Shown one piece after another: positions 1-10,587 of a DNA stretch of 63,792 bases; positions within the stretch are counted from its first letter, which is position 1; each line of letters starts with the position of its first letter. The notes under the pieces are model-generated. The model had not been told where the DNA came from. It made no database searches and worked only from the letters and a program-made list of their open reading frames with translations. The DNA lies in contig CDRNVI010000086.1 in the NCBI GenBank assembly GCA_977017575.1, forward strand, positions 1 to 63,792, read 5' to 3'. The DNA comes from Paramoeba atlantica (lineage: Eukaryota > Discosea). A program made the translations under genes and the position numbers.

Positions 1-140
1 CTCAGACGGCGAGTTCAAACCCACTCATCGCAATATTCCCTGGCGGCCTCACTCTAAGAGGCTGGACTGATAACCGATTAGGCCCAGTACTCGGAGGACC
101 GTCCCGGACCCTCCCCTCAGGGAACCAGCTCCCTTACCCG
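1..140 (+). repeat. SINE-1 copy, cut by window edge
   Basis: This is a body segment of SINE-1, the commonest short repeat in the window. The family consensus runs from a tRNA-like head (box A-like TGGCGGAGTGG, box B-like GAGTTCAAACCC) through about 300 bp of body to a tail of GGATTT-like units. The first bases here are already inside the head, so the copy starts outside the window. Its right end meets an inverted SINE-1. Confidence 0.8.
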
Positions 141-349
141 GCTTACCCAAGAGGTGTGAGCCGGGTAAGGGAGCTGGTTCCCTGAGGGGAGGGTCCGGGA
201 CGGTCCTCCGAGTACTGGGCCTAGTCGGTTATCAGCCCAGCCTCTTAGAGTGAGGCCGCCAGGAATATTGCGATGAGCGGTTTTGAACTCGCCGCCTGAG
301 CACCATGTGCTTCAAACTTTGAATTCTTGCCACTCCGCCACCTCCACTG
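141..349 (-). repeat. SINE-1 copy, inverted against the preceding one
   Basis: The 5' half of SINE-1 lies on the minus strand; its box B and box A occur near 280 and 335. With the plus-strand piece at 1-140 it forms a near-perfect inverted repeat with almost no spacer. Either two insertions sit head to head or one insertion was followed by a fold-back rearrangement. Confidence 0.8.
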
Positions 350-470
350 AGGCAGTGAACGCAGTGTAGATGCAGTGGCGCGTGAGAGAGCCAGTGACTG
401 CAGTGTAGATGCAGTGGCACGTGCGAGAGTAAGTGCACTGCCACGTGACTGCAGTAATGCAATGTATATG
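350..470. repeat. CACGTG-type minisatellite remnant
   Basis: These are degenerate units built on GCAGTGGCACGTGAGAG, related to the long array at 51975-52610. A second copy lies at about 12762-12882 in the duplicate. Confidence 0.7.
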
Positions 471-538
471 CAGGGGCAAGCTGCACACAAGGGTGGCGAG
501 CTGGCCATGTTGTGGAAGGGTGGCCAGCTGGGAGATAG

Positions 539-756
539 CCCAGATTGAAAGGGGCGAGGGAGATACGAAGCAACAGGCGTTGCAGATTCCCACTGAAAAG
601 AAATGGTATCCCCCCGGAGTTACTTTACTCCGCACGAGTAAAGCCTTTGCGCGTGCTAGCTCGGAGACAAACTTCGTCCAGGGATATACCATTTCTTTTC
701 AGTGGGAATCCGCCACGCCTGTTGCTTCGTATCTCCCTCGCCCCTTTCAATCTGGG
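539..756. mobile_element. MITE-A, foldback element
   Basis: A 218-bp element whose ends are long inverted repeats: it begins CCCAGATTGAAAGGGG and ends with the reverse complement. The arms include CGAGGGAGATAC and continue inward through most of the element, so the single strand would fold into one long hairpin. It has no coding capacity. The inner terminal motif GAGGGAGATAC is shared with MITE-B, which suggests one transposase for both. The superfamily is not recognised. Confidence 0.85.
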
Positions 757-833
757 TTTCTATAAGAACACCATTTTTATAATATGATTATAAAAATATT
801 GCGAATGCTTCCGGCGCGTGTAAGGAGACAGAG

Positions 834-1739
834 ATGTTTGAAACTCTTACACGAACCAAGCGTGCTCGGGGGGTTCTTTTTCGCCCACCACAGCGGAGAG
901 GACCTGCTAAACTTCGCCAGAGGGTGACGCGAGCACTGATAAAGTCAGTTAGAGTCGGATCTCGGCTCCATGTGGTATGGAGGTACTTCACTAGTGAGAA
1001 TATGTTCTTAGGTGCGGGGCGCATGCCGCACAAGAAGCACAATCCTGCAAAGTGCTCTGAGCACAAGAAGTGGCACGCATTTTCGACAGAAAATGTCCTT
1101 GAAACGGAAAACACATACCAGTGCAAACTGCTTGGGTGTTCCGAAACACCTCTTGAAAAAGAGGATATGGCCAAGCATGTAGCACAGCATTGCGAAGGAA
1201 TGCATTTATGTATTCCTTGCAATTACTTTGCTATCTTGCAAGATTTACCGCCAGTCATGGTGGATACGACTCGCGCGAATTCTCTGAAACACCGGGAAAT
1301 GGCGTATCTACATCCTAAACGGGGGTTTCACGTAAGTTTCTCCATTGGATCGTATGTGTGTGCACTCCACGCCATACGTAAGCAAAGTGTCAAACCTATG
1401 ATGCGACACATACTCAGTATGGGACACCCTTCACAGGTGCTCCCAACTGATACGAATGTTCCTCTGTGCGAAGTATGTACGTATTTCGCACAGATTCAAG
1501 GAACAACGGGTATTATCCCAGCAGATGAATACCATTTGGTATCAAGTGAGCATACACGTTATGTTCAAACAAAAGTCGACTGGATCGAATTCGCCCTCCA
1601 CTGCGAACAGAACAAGTTCAAGTGCACTTTGTGCGCCACCGAGCAAATGTTCACGTTTAAGGGGCTTCAAAAGCATTTTTACCGCCATCCGCGGCATGCT
1701 GAAGCTCGGGCTTTTTCGACTTCGAATCACACAAGCTGA
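834..1739 (+). CDS. C2H2-like zinc-finger protein, 301 aa, unrecognised
   Basis: An open frame of 301 codons with an ATG start. The first 50 or so residues are strongly basic (many Arg and Lys). The rest contains at least three Cys/His groups of C2H2 type: CKLLGC with His-x4-His around residues 98-122, a CALHAI group with MRHILSMGH near 180-205, and CTLC with KHFYRHPRH near 262-290. I do not recognise the family; a nucleic-acid-binding protein, perhaps an ORF1 of a transposable element, is an inference. The second copy (13246-14151) is also fully open and differs by two amino-acid changes (Ser to Trp, Asp to Ala). A diverged copy of the 5' leader and first 60 or so codons lies at 31021-31345, so the sequence belongs to a repeat family. 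The leader is AT-rich (TTATAATATGATTATAAAA). In the same frame downstream, two further stops follow at once. Confidence 0.55.
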   Translation: MFETLTRTKRARGVLFRPPQRRGPAKLRQRVTRALIKSVRVGSRLHVVWRYFTSENMFLGAGRMPHKKHNPAKCSEHKKWHAFSTENVLETENTYQCKLLGCSETPLEKEDMAKHVAQHCEGMHLCIPCNYFAILQDLPPVMVDTTRANSLKHREMAYLHPKRGFHVSFSIGSYVCALHAIRKQSVKPMMRHILSMGHPSQVLPTDTNVPLCEVCTYFAQIQGTTGIIPADEYHLVSSEHTRYVQTKVDWIEFALHCEQNKFKCTLCATEQMFTFKGLQKHFYRHPRHAEARAFSTSNHTS

Positions 1740-2040
1740 GAGTAACAGAGCTCATGCGATGATGAGCTGGAACGTGTGAATCAGTGCTCCACGCTAACAC
1801 TCACATCTTTTCAACTGATTGAGAATATTATCATCAATTCACACATTGTTTGTGATGAAACCCTCCAAAACGGTGGAAATAAAAGATGCTCTATTCAGAG
1901 ACATCATGATGGACATAACGTCGTTTGCGTTAAAGGCAATGGCGATTCTCTCGCCCTGGTATGTCTGACTTCTCCGGGAGATGGGTAGGGATAAAACCTC
2001 AGCTAGCACCAATGCCACAAATGGAGGTGGCGGAGTAGGC
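1740..2040. other. Spacer, no gene recognised
   Basis: A 70-codon open stretch at 1776-1988 begins with GTG and resembles nothing I know. It is also intact in copy B with one change. It may be the remainder of the repeat that carries the zinc-finger ORF. Confidence 0.4.
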
Positions 2041-2424
2041 CGAGGTGGCGGAGTGGCAAGATTTCAAAGTTTGAAGCACATGGTGCTCAGACGGCGAGTT
2101 CAAAACCGCTCATCTCAATATTCCTGGCGGCCTCACTCTAAGAGGCTGGGCTGATACCCGACTAGTCCCAGTACTCGGAGGACCGTCCCGGACCCTCCCC
2201 TCAGGCAACCAGCTCCCTTACCCGGCTCACACCTCTTGGGTAAGCCGTGTTGACGTACAGCTCGTCGACGCAGCGTGTTGGCAACAGCACGTTGGTGCCG
2301 CCTTGGACAAGCGGAAACTGGTAGAGGACGTCGGTCTCGGAACTTCCAAATCTGTCTGTGAAGGTTCTGGCTTGCCAGTGACCATCCGGAGCAATCCGGA
2401 ATGATTTGGATATTTTTTTTTTGG
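2041..2424 (+). repeat. SINE-1, near full length
   Basis: A tRNA-like head, the conserved body (CCGTCCCGGACCCTCCCCTC) and a 3' end at GGAATGATTTGGATATTTT. The head start is partly duplicated just upstream (2023-2040). Confidence 0.85.
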
Positions 2425-2500
2425 ACCTCCGCCCTCTCCACCACCTCCAACCACCGTATTGCCGTACGGTGTTTTGACTATACAGTGACATGCCTATACA

Positions 2501-2882
2501 CGGAGGAGGAGTGGAAAGAACTCAAAGTTTGAAGAAAATGGTGCTCAGACGGCGAGTTCAAACCCGCTCATCGCAATATTCCCGGCGGCCTCACTCTAAG
2601 AGGCTGGGCTGATAACCGACTAGGCCCAGTACTCGGAGGACCGTCCCGGACCCTCCCCTCAGGGAACCAGCTCCATTACCCGGCTTACACCTCTTGGGTA
2701 AGCCGTGTTGACATAAAGTTCGTCGACGCATCGTGTTGGCAACATCACGTTGGTGCCGCCTTGGACAAGCGGAAACTGGTAGAGGACGTCGGCCTTGGAA
2801 CTTCCAAATCTGTCTGTGAAGGGTCTGGCTTGCCAGTGACCATCCGGAGCAATCCGGAATGATTTGGATTTTTTTTTTTTGG
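2501..2882 (+). repeat. SINE-1, near full length
   Basis: The head is altered (GGAGGAGGAGTGGAAAG in place of box A), the body is intact, and the 3' end is GATTTGGA plus a T run. Confidence 0.85.
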
Positions 2883-2967
2883 ATCGGAGTATTGCTTCGA
2901 GGAGTCCAGCCATCGGATGCGTTACTTTACAAGGAAGTTATTGAGGGAGATACTAATCCCTCGCTAC

Positions 2968-3238
2968 CGTAGGTTAATTCGCCGTGCCCGATTTCGTTCC
3001 CGATTTCGAAGACCGTAATACTTCGTACTCCGGAAGAGGCTCAAGTTTTTGTCGGAGATTGTCGCAAAGCTTTTGCCAGTGTTCTCGATCCTGGGAGTAA
3101 ACAAGAGCTTGTTCGAGCGTAATACCTAGATCGTTAAACTTGCCTCACTGGGGGAAATACTTTGTGTTCTCTCTTTAGTATTCCATTGAACAAGCTCGCG
3201 AAAAGCGGTCGAGTGCCTCAGCATGTGGCCAAAGTTTG
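2968..3238 (-). pseudogene. LINE fragment: linker between RT and RNase H
   Basis: The minus strand reads GHMLRHSTAF near 3225, then, after a stop, DLGITLEQALVYSQDREHWQ and a LRQKLEPLPEYE stretch. This matches the segment between reverse transcriptase and RNase H in the LINEs at 39270-39480 and 41215-41340, closest to LINE-Z. No catalytic motif is included. Nearly identical fragments occur at 15381-15651 and 48990-49255. Confidence 0.75.
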
Positions 3239-3590
3239 AAGCACATGGTGCTCAGACGGCGAGTTCAAACCCACTCATCGCAATATTCCTGGCGGCCTCA
3301 TCCAAAAGAGGCTCGGCTGAGAACCGACTAGGCCCAGTACTCGGAGGACCGTCCCGGACCCTCCCCTCAGGGAACCAGCTCCCTTACCCGGCTTACACCT
3401 CTTGGGTAAGCCGTGTTGGCGTACAGTTCGTCGACGCAGCGTGTTGGTAACAGCACGTTGGTGCCGCCTTGGAAAAGCGGAAACTGGTAGAGGACGTCGG
3501 CCTCGGAACTTCCAAATCTGTCTGTGAAGGGTCTGGCTTGCCAGTGACCATCCGGAGCAATCCGGAATGATTTGAATTTTTTGGATTGGA
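3231..3590 (+). repeat. SINE-1, 5'-truncated
   Basis: It begins inside the head at AAAGTTTGAAGCAC, directly against the LINE fragment, and runs to the 3' end GGAATGATTTGAATTTTTTGG. Confidence 0.85.
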
Positions 3591-3595
3591 GTGGG

Positions 3596-3818
3596 GACGC
3601 CAGGAATATTGCGATGAGCAGGTTTGATCCAAAAAATAATAATCCAAATCATTCCGGATTGCTCCGGATGGTCACTGGCAAGGGGGACCCTTCACAGATA
3701 GATTTGGAAGTTCCGAGGCCGACGTCCTCTACCAATTTTCCGCTTGCCCAAGGCGGCACCAACGTGCTGTTGCCAACACTGCGTCGACGAACTGTACGTC
3801 AACACGTCTCACCCAAGA
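3596..3818 (-). repeat. SINE-1 fragments, inverted
   Basis: A 30-bp head piece (3596-3626) is followed by a 3'-half copy (3628-3818). Together with the preceding plus-strand copy they form an inverted pair. Confidence 0.75.
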
Positions 3819-4262
3819 AGTTTTTTTTTTTTTTGCAATAAATAGGGGGGGAAGAGTAGGAGTTTATAGCAATAATAATAAAAAGAAGCAATTCATGCCC
3901 AATCCATCTGCGCGTTCCGGGCCGGGTCTTTCGACCACTCCTCGGCCTGACTTGTGAACCCTTCCCTTGTTATATGGGAGGGCGCAGGCGCGGGCTTGTG
4001 CCGACAGCGGCACGGTCACGAAACAGGACTTTTTTTTTTTGCAATTAATACGGGGGGAGAAGTATAAAATGCGGCATTGCATCTATATTTTGACCCAGTA
4101 GACGAACCAAGTAGGTCCATTGGGGGGGCGGTATATGATTTATAAACAAGCAATCAAATTAGCAATTTCACTTGTTGTAGCCCAAAACTAGCAATTCAAC
4201 CTGCCTTAAGTTATTTATGATTCTGATAACAATAATAATAAAAATCAGAAGGAAGCAATCCA
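3819..4262. repeat. Two diverged units of a T-run/GCAAT repeat around an X 3'-end copy
   Basis: Units at 3819-3905 and 4027-4262 each start with 10-13 T, then GCAATAAATA or GCAATTAATA plus a G run, and end in AATAATAATAAAA followed by CCCAATCC. Between them, 3909-4025 repeats the sequence downstream of element X (4712-4812: CCCTTCCCTTGTTAT, GCCGACAGCGGCACGG). The unit at 4027-4262 occurs reversed at 37040-37195. Confidence 0.7.
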
Positions 4263-4277
4263 GGCCCAATCCTTCTC

Positions 4278-4606
4278 ACCTTCCCAGACGGCACTCGACG
4301 CCTTGCAGCCCGAGCACGGCTACCCAACCGTAGTTACCAGGACGGGCGTCCAACCCCGCATCGTGTAGTGTCTCAAGCCTTCTTTGCGTAAGCAGCTCGC
4401 AATTTAGGGGCTGCGCTGGAGCCTGGTTCAGTTCGGAGGTTCCGGGTCGGTCCTCCAGGGGAGCGGAGTTGGGTTTGGGCCTTGAAGGCACTCCTGATCG
4501 CTTTCCCTTTGTAGTGAGGCCGCCAGGTTGCGAGTTTTGTCGATAGCGGGAATCGGACCAACAACCTGCAGGTTGTAAGGCCCACCGTCTACCAACTACC
4601 CCCAAT
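4278..4606 (-). repeat. SINE-2 copy lacking its 3' tail
   Basis: SINE-2 has a tRNA-like head: box B-like GGTTCGATTCC, and an anticodon-loop-like CTTACAA that would read as a Val TAC loop. The body ends in GCGCTGCAGAGCCCTCCGTG plus a CTT-repeat tail. Here the head lies near 4550-4604 and the body runs to 4278; the last 60 bp and the CTT tail are missing. Confidence 0.8.
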
Positions 4607-4805
4607 CAACCATCCGCGCCTTCCAAACTTTGCCCTCCTCTTTCCCTCACTCCCCCCCAAAAATCCATCCGCGCGTGCTCCACTCCTTCTTCCAACAGTG
4701 CGCGCTTCGGACCGGATCTCTAGACCTCTCCATGGCCTGGCTTGGGAACCCTTCCCTTGTTATAAGGGAGGGCGCAGGCGCGGGCATGTGCCGACAGCGG
4801 CACGG

Positions 4806-6315
4806 TCACGAAGTTGGTTTTTGATCGCCGGACTCGGATGAATGTTCCGAACCCGTACCTATCTCACATTGGGGTACCTTGCTCGTGAAAGCGAGGCGTG
4901 AGGATAGGCACTGTCGGCTCGATCGGCCTCGGGCCGCTCTGGAGGCTACTCCTCCAGCGTTGCTATGGGGTCTTCGGAAGGTGAACGAGCAACCATCATG
5001 CGCGCTTGAAAGCGCATAAGGTGTGTTTAGTTCAGCGGAGATTCGGCTCGTTGCCTCACCTTCCGAAAGTAGACCCCCCGAGGCGTGCGAACACCTCTCA
5101 CCGACTTTGCGGAGCACGGCTGAAGCGCTGGGGCTCTAGGCGCCATAACTTTCGACCATCATGGCCGTAAAGTCGCATCCTGCTTCTATGGCTTCTCGGC
5201 GCTGCTTGCACTTGCCCATTGAGGAATAATGTTCGGCAAATGACCCCGCGGCAACCCAGCTAGCGTTTCGGACTTTGTCCGTATATTTTAATTGCTGAGC
5301 ATGGGTGACCGCGAAGTCAAGCACAATGGGATTTCCAAGAAAAAGGCTGGGCAAGTATATGTTGCCAGGTCTGGTGAGGGCCCAACCTGGGCCCCTGTTC
5401 CCGAGACTCTTTTCTCGTTGAGGGGCGAGGCGGTCTCGACTGCACACGTCCGCGAACTGGTCCGTAACAGCGTTGCGCCTGGTCACAATACCATGGCCAT
5501 GTTTGCAAGACAGTGCATGATCCCCTTTGCTGTCAAGGGGGAGCGAGCATTTCGGCATGGGGAACGTGCTATCTTCATGGTGGATGTCCACGCCTAACCA
5601 CCAACGGGCCAAAGTTCGGAATTGTGTGGGGGTAAAGGCGTGCCCAAGGTCTTTCAAAGGAGTCACAAAGGCCCAGCTGCTCGCTCCCGTGCCACACTGG
5701 GAGATCCACCTTGCACTGGTTCGTGCGTCAGTTGTCTCATATTCCTGGGAAAAGGCATGGGCTGCAATAGCATAACTGATTACCCGCTGGCTCGGGGTCT
5801 TCCCTTTGGGCCACTGTGGGGGTAACATTTCCTGGCATTCTTCAGAACCGTAGAGGGGAGTCGAGAGTCGGTAGGCATCCGTGGGTGTGTTGGCCGAGCG
5901 GGAAGTCGTACGAAGAACATGTCCCGGAGGCTCGTCCTGGGGGGGAGGATCATTCCCTGGCGGAGGGTGCCTTCTCTTCCGGTAGGAGTACGGCGCGCTC
6001 AGGGCCTTCTCGCATGGGGCGTTGGGAGTTGTGAGAACACGACCCCTGGGATCGAGGAGAGCAGTGCCGGCCGTCTGATTGATGTCGAGGACGGCCTCCG
6101 AGAAACCTTCAGCGTCTTCGGGATCCCAGGAATCTTTGTCAGAGGCAAAGGCGACGGATGCAACGTAAGCCGCGGAAGCGTGGAGAGCTTCGGATCTCAG
6201 ACCTAATCCCCCATGGCGCTTCAGTCGCTGTGCTTGAGATTGTGCTGACCTGTACAGAGGACAGATGATTGCCTCTTTTGAGACTAGGTATTGACGTCCT
6301 GCATCCCTAACGTTT
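4806..6315 (-). pseudogene. Element X, C-terminal part: RT thumb and restriction-like endonuclease (R2-like LINE)
   Basis: Read on the minus strand from 6315, the frame gives QRLKRHGGLGLRSEALHASA (6190-6240), the GGLGL landmark after the palm in R2/CRE-like reverse transcriptases. After a stop near 5950 comes a region with GDHALSC and RRNAV, a degenerate zinc knuckle. Then RPGNIYLP and VLDFAVTH sit where the PD and D residues of the restriction-like endonuclease belong. The usual Asp of the PD pair is Asn here, so cleavage activity is doubtful. A second stop stands at 5136-5138 in place of a Trp, and related sequence (SPSASAVLRKVGERC) continues to about 4900. The N-terminal parts of X are at 9780-10290 and 10575-10953; the palm with its catalytic Asp residues is missing. 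Such elements normally insert by target-primed reverse transcription. Confidence 0.8.
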
Positions 6316-6735
6316 GTTCAAAATTTCCATTGTACAATTCTTTTTTGACCTTCTTGATTGTTTTGTGCACCAATTATTTAATGTTAGTGTTTTCTGAAGA
6401 ACTTTATGATCCAATAGTACCTTGACAATGGAATTTGGAGTATGCCAGACGCGTAAGTTTAAACTTTAATATAATAAAATAAAATATCATTTCTTCTTTC
6501 AGTTAATGAAAATTCGTAACCAATTCGTAATCTTTACGGATTCTTTACGATTGCAGTGAACCCAGCCACGATGCTCAGGGTAGATAGTCGCGCAGTTGCG
6601 CAACTATTGTATATGCATTAAGCTTTTCAATCTCAAGTTGAAAAGCTTCTAGTACTTCAGGGACTTAAAGTTCGGCTTTCTTTGCTAGACAGGAAAGGAG
6701 ATTTTTCGTATGGCTGTGTAAGAAACCGCCTTCTG

Positions 6736-9720
6736 TCATGGAGATGCAGCGAAAAAAGTCTTCATTAATCCCCTCTTCTCAACGTATTTCTTCTGCTTTC
6801 TCTCAATAGCATTTTGCAGGAGCTGAGCTTCTGTCATTTTTCGATAGCTCGGGCTACCGGTGCGGACAACTGTGAGGTCGTAAAGTACTTCACCCGTATG
6901 GGGCCACATAATTCCGAGGTCGGGGCCTGACCTTATTCTTCGTGCGCGGCACGGATGGTTATCAATCGCATCAGCGGAGACGTGTGCCTTGCACTTGATA
7001 GAAGGATGAATAAGTGCGAGGTTCTATGACGGACTGGAGGCCTGCTTTTGAGCAAAGTTCGGCTAGAAAGCGCACTAGAGATGAGTGTTTTCGTGTAGCG
7101 TTCATTCCAGAACACTTTGTACAACCCACAATGTGGTGAAGGATTTCCTCTGATTTTATCTGAGCAGCGCATCCAGGGCAACTCACTTGATCCGGCAACG
7201 AAGGCGGTTTGATGCCTAATCTAAACATGATAGCGTATCTGAAAAGGTAAGGATTAACGTATCCGCTAGTTGAAGGAAGATGTCGAAAGGCAGTCGTTCT
7301 GCGTTTTAGTATGGAGTCTATTCTGCTATCCTTACGTAACTCGGTGGCTAATAGTTTTTGTTCTGTCTTCATAGCTTTTGATGCTTGAATTCTGGCTGTC
7401 TGATGCTTGGCTGTGCGGCTTGAGCTTCCATTATCATCGGGAATGCCTCCTTTCGATTTGCGCAAAACTACCGGAGCTTTATTGGATAGTGTTCGCTCAT
7501 CAATCGATTTGCGCGCGGTGTCGAAAAAGAAACGATGTCTTAATGTTGACGGTGTCAAACCAAGTCCTCCTAGGTGTTGTGGGAGTGACGATAGCTTGAT
7601 CAGCAAATAGGATTGATCAGAGATAGGATCAGCAAAGAACCAGTGCGACACAATATCATTAACTTGTTCATCAAATTTTTGGGCCATAAGAAGCGAGTCT
7701 TCTGGACGGTGTACACTCAGGTGATAATCATGACGTGGGAGCGCACAGCGTTGCAGTACAGCCAGTGAAATGTTGCTGGGCCCCATTCGACGAAGCCTAC
7801 GGAACAGGCATTGGGGCTTCTTTAGTTTTTTGACCAGAAGTGAGCTGACCTCTTGGTGATCCCCGATGTGGGCTCCAAGGATTTTGATTGTCTTGTCAGA
7901 ATGCGTGACGCCTAGGGAGCGAAGAGCATCAGGATGGCTGTTCCGATTCTTACTGCTCTCAGCGTTGAACCATTCTGATTTTGAATAATTTATGTGCAGG
8001 CCAAGGTCAGTGGATAGCTCTCTGAGATGTAAGAACGCGGCTTCCAGTGAGATGCGATTTTTTGAGGACAATGTAACGTCACCCATGGTCCGAGGGATTT
8101 CCGTATTCGCAATAAAACATGCGCATAAACGGCTTGAAAACTTTGTGTGCCTGCAGGGATTGAGCAATTGCTGAGAGCTGTGCAGTGTTATATGCGTTGG
8201 TGTAATCTACCGAAAGAATAGTGTGCCCGTTGCTGTAGTCATCAAGAAGCTCGTGAACGATTCCTTCACATGCATTTTTTTCTAAGACACCACGTTGCAT
8301 AGGGTGGAAGAACCTTTTCAACGAGTCTTCATGACGTTGCAGCAGGATTGAGCCACTTATTTTGAGCTTTCAAACAAACAAGCGAAAGCTAACAACGCCA
8401 GACCTACGAAACCCGAGCGGACCGAGGAAGTATCGCGGAGTAGCAGACGGAAGAAAATAGAAACTAGCGACGAAGTTCGTCTCGCAAAGTAGATCGAAGG
8501 AAAATATGCCCGTCACCTGAGCAGGAATGCTCTGAGGACGCAAAAGATGGTGTAGAATAGTAGAGCGATAACTGATAAGTAAGGTCAAATGCGTCTTCTC
8601 TTTCAATTTGAGTGTTTTATGAGAGTATGAATATATTCAGTGTTTCAACCGATTTATCAGTCATATAAGATAAGATAAGATATTTTGAGCATTGTGTCAC
8701 CCATCGCTATCGGTCTTACCCCGTTATTCGGCTTTTCTAAGGCGATGATTCTACAACGTGTCAGACGGTTGCGAACTGATGTGCTTATTTCTCCGTTGAT
8801 GACATCTCTAATCATGTGGCACAAACCTGAACAACATTCCACGTCATCAGCCAGTAAGCGGAGGATGTTTTCGCTCAATCCCGTTGGGCCTGGGGTTCTC
8901 CATGCGCGAGTTTGTTTACCGCTGAGCGAACCTCGTCCATCTCGATTACGCCAGCCCGTGGGTATTCTACTGATGACGCAGGTGGTGGATCACCTGTGGG
9001 ATGAAGGTCTTTCAATTTTCGCACTTTTTCGTCCACACTGAGTTGGGAGTCTACAGAAACGTTGTCCAGGACTCTGGTTGCTTTACTTAAATTTCCTGCA
9101 CGAGCTGCATGGAGAGTATTGAGTTGCGTATTGAGTTGCGTATTGAGCGGCGGTCAACTTCGAGCTCCTTTACCTCCTCTTTGGATAAAAATACATTTTC
9201 CTTGGCATTGGCGCTCTTATGGCTATGCGGGATGCTGTCCCGTCTTTGGATAGCTTTCCGCACGCTTACTAGTGAGTCTCGTGGGGCGTTGAGGAATTTT
9301 TGCCATAATTTATCTTTTTCTGAGGATAGTTTAAGTCTCGGATAGTCTCTTATAATCGAACGGAAAATAGCTACCACATGCACAGAAAACGTCGGATCGA
9401 TCTGGGAGAAAGAAGGCAAAGGCTCTAGGTCACACCCGTGATCTGTGTCGTCCGCATCTTCTGACGCGCATATCGTCGTTGAAACTTCACAATCTGGAAC
9501 ACGGCTTAGATGAGTTGCTCGGATGCCGAAAACCTTGATTTTCGTCGACTGGGGAAGATAAAGATTTCCAGAGGGCCCGGCTTCGTCAGGGGCTGGATGG
9601 TACGAAATTTTGATGTTCAACGCTTTCTTTCGCAGTTTTCTGGAAACAACTTCACCAATCGATTCGTAGATTCGATTCTGAGAGTTTCGAAAACACCACC
9701 GTACTGCACACGTCGTTCCT
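6736..9720 (-). pseudogene. Element Y, R2-like LINE with RT and restriction-like endonuclease
   Basis: The order on the minus strand is that of R2/CRE-like elements. An N-terminal region (9087-9720) includes LWQKFLNAPRDSL. Next comes NTLHAARAGNLSKATRVLDN (8990-9110, another frame), then SRCRIIALEKPNNGVRPIAMG-type sequence (8690-8800). The fingers and palm follow with GVLEKNACEGIVH and VDYTNAYN (8190-8290). The frame at 6971-8167 has SLPQHLGGLGL, then the zinc knuckle CPGC-x-HHIVGC, RKHSSLV and EPR. A further frame has GPDLGIMW and YDLTVV (6840-6925), the PD and D of the nuclease, and stops at 6736. All nuclease landmarks are present, but there are several frame changes and the 313-bp insertion at 8368-8680. 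About 420 bp downstream (6319-6735) is AT-rich and probably its 3' UTR. Y lies between two parts of X. Confidence 0.82.
8368..8680. mobile_element. 313-bp retroposon inside Y, with 10-bp target-site duplication
   Basis: The insert is flanked by TATTTTGAGC at 8358-8367 and 8681-8690. It ends in a short tandem tail (ATAAGATAAGATAAGATA) next to the right duplication. It splits the Y reading frame in the middle of the RT domain: MLKI is coded on one side and SGSILLQRHEDS on the other. The sequence has no long ORF, and a pol III promoter is not obvious, so it may be a SINE or a 5'-truncated LINE end. It is present in both tandem copies. Confidence 0.75.
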
Positions 9721-9779
9721 TTACCCCAATCCGAGATTTTCCGAAGAACGTGGTCGGGAGCTCAAATCCGTGGTCGGGA

Positions 9780-10290
9780 GCTATGGGCGAGTTTCCTGAC
9801 GACATGGCCAGGCGACACATGTGAATGACTCTTTCGGCCCCGGATGGCGCTGCCACTCCGTACTGCTTGCCTTCAAAGAGCTCGCTCGCTTTGGGTCGGA
9901 TTGCGTTGCATACGGCTTTGCTCGCTAATCGCCGAAGGGTTTCACCGGCAGCGATCGGACGAACATCATTTTCGCCCTCTGATAGGGCGCATAAACGCGC
10001 CCCTGCAAAGTGCGCCTGTACTTCAGAGGGTGCTCTGAAGTACCCAGCTCTGGGTGTTCCCAGATAGGAGGCGATTTTAGCTTTGTGAGGGATCGGAGAA
10101 AGTCACTTCCGTGTACGAGCAGTGCTGCCTGTAGGTGCTCTGTAGGTGCCTGTAGGTGCTCTGGGCCCTGTAGGTGCTCTGGGCGTAAGCCCATAGTGCC
10201 GGCAGAGGATCTGCGTCGCGCGAGCGACCCCTGATAAATAGGGGGAAGGCTGTAGTTGTTTTGGGGGAAATGAGAGGCCGGACGCACGGA
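9780..10290 (-). pseudogene. Element X, N-terminal part of the reverse transcriptase
   Basis: The minus strand reads MGLRPEHLQ with three more near-copies of PEHLQ from a short local expansion (CCTGTAGGTGCTCTG units, 10120-10190), then AALLVHGSDFLRSLTKL. In other frames there follow EVQAHFAGARLCALSE, then NDVRPIAAGETLRRLASKAV and QYGVAAPSGAERVIH. These are the fingers motifs of R2/CRE-like reverse transcriptases. They differ from the corresponding motifs of Y, so they belong to a separate element, most simply X, whose C-terminal part lies beyond Y at 4806-6315. Confidence 0.75.
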
Positions 10291-10340
10291 TGGGTCGGCC
10301 GGGCCAATGAGCCAATAATATCTACACTAAAATTGAGAAA

Positions 10341-10587
10341 TATGCATGTGAATGTGCTATATGCATGCGAATGTGCTATATGCATTTGAATGTGCTGTTA
10401 TGCATGTGAATGTGCTGTTATGCATGTGAATGTGCCGCTTAGTATGCATTATCAATGTGCAGTAAATATGCATTTGTATGTGCTATATGCACCTGAATGT
10501 GCCATATGCATGTGAATGTGCTAATATGCATCTGAATGTGCTATATGCATTATAAATGTGCCGCTTAGTATGCATTATAAATGTGCG
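10341..10587. repeat. ATGCAT/AATGTGC minisatellite
   Basis: About a dozen units of 18-27 bp built from TATGCATNTGAATGTGC and TATGCATTATAAATGTGC, some with an extra CGCTTAG. It differs in length by one 19-bp unit from the copy at 22754-22981. Similar arrays occur at 33640-33690 and 49740-49900. Confidence 0.9.

Noticed and set aside
232-765. Cys/His-rich frames over the minisatellite and MITE-A at 232-765 and 12600-13177
   Set aside because: They arise from inverted repeats and the CACGTG units and read similarly on both strands; no coding signal.
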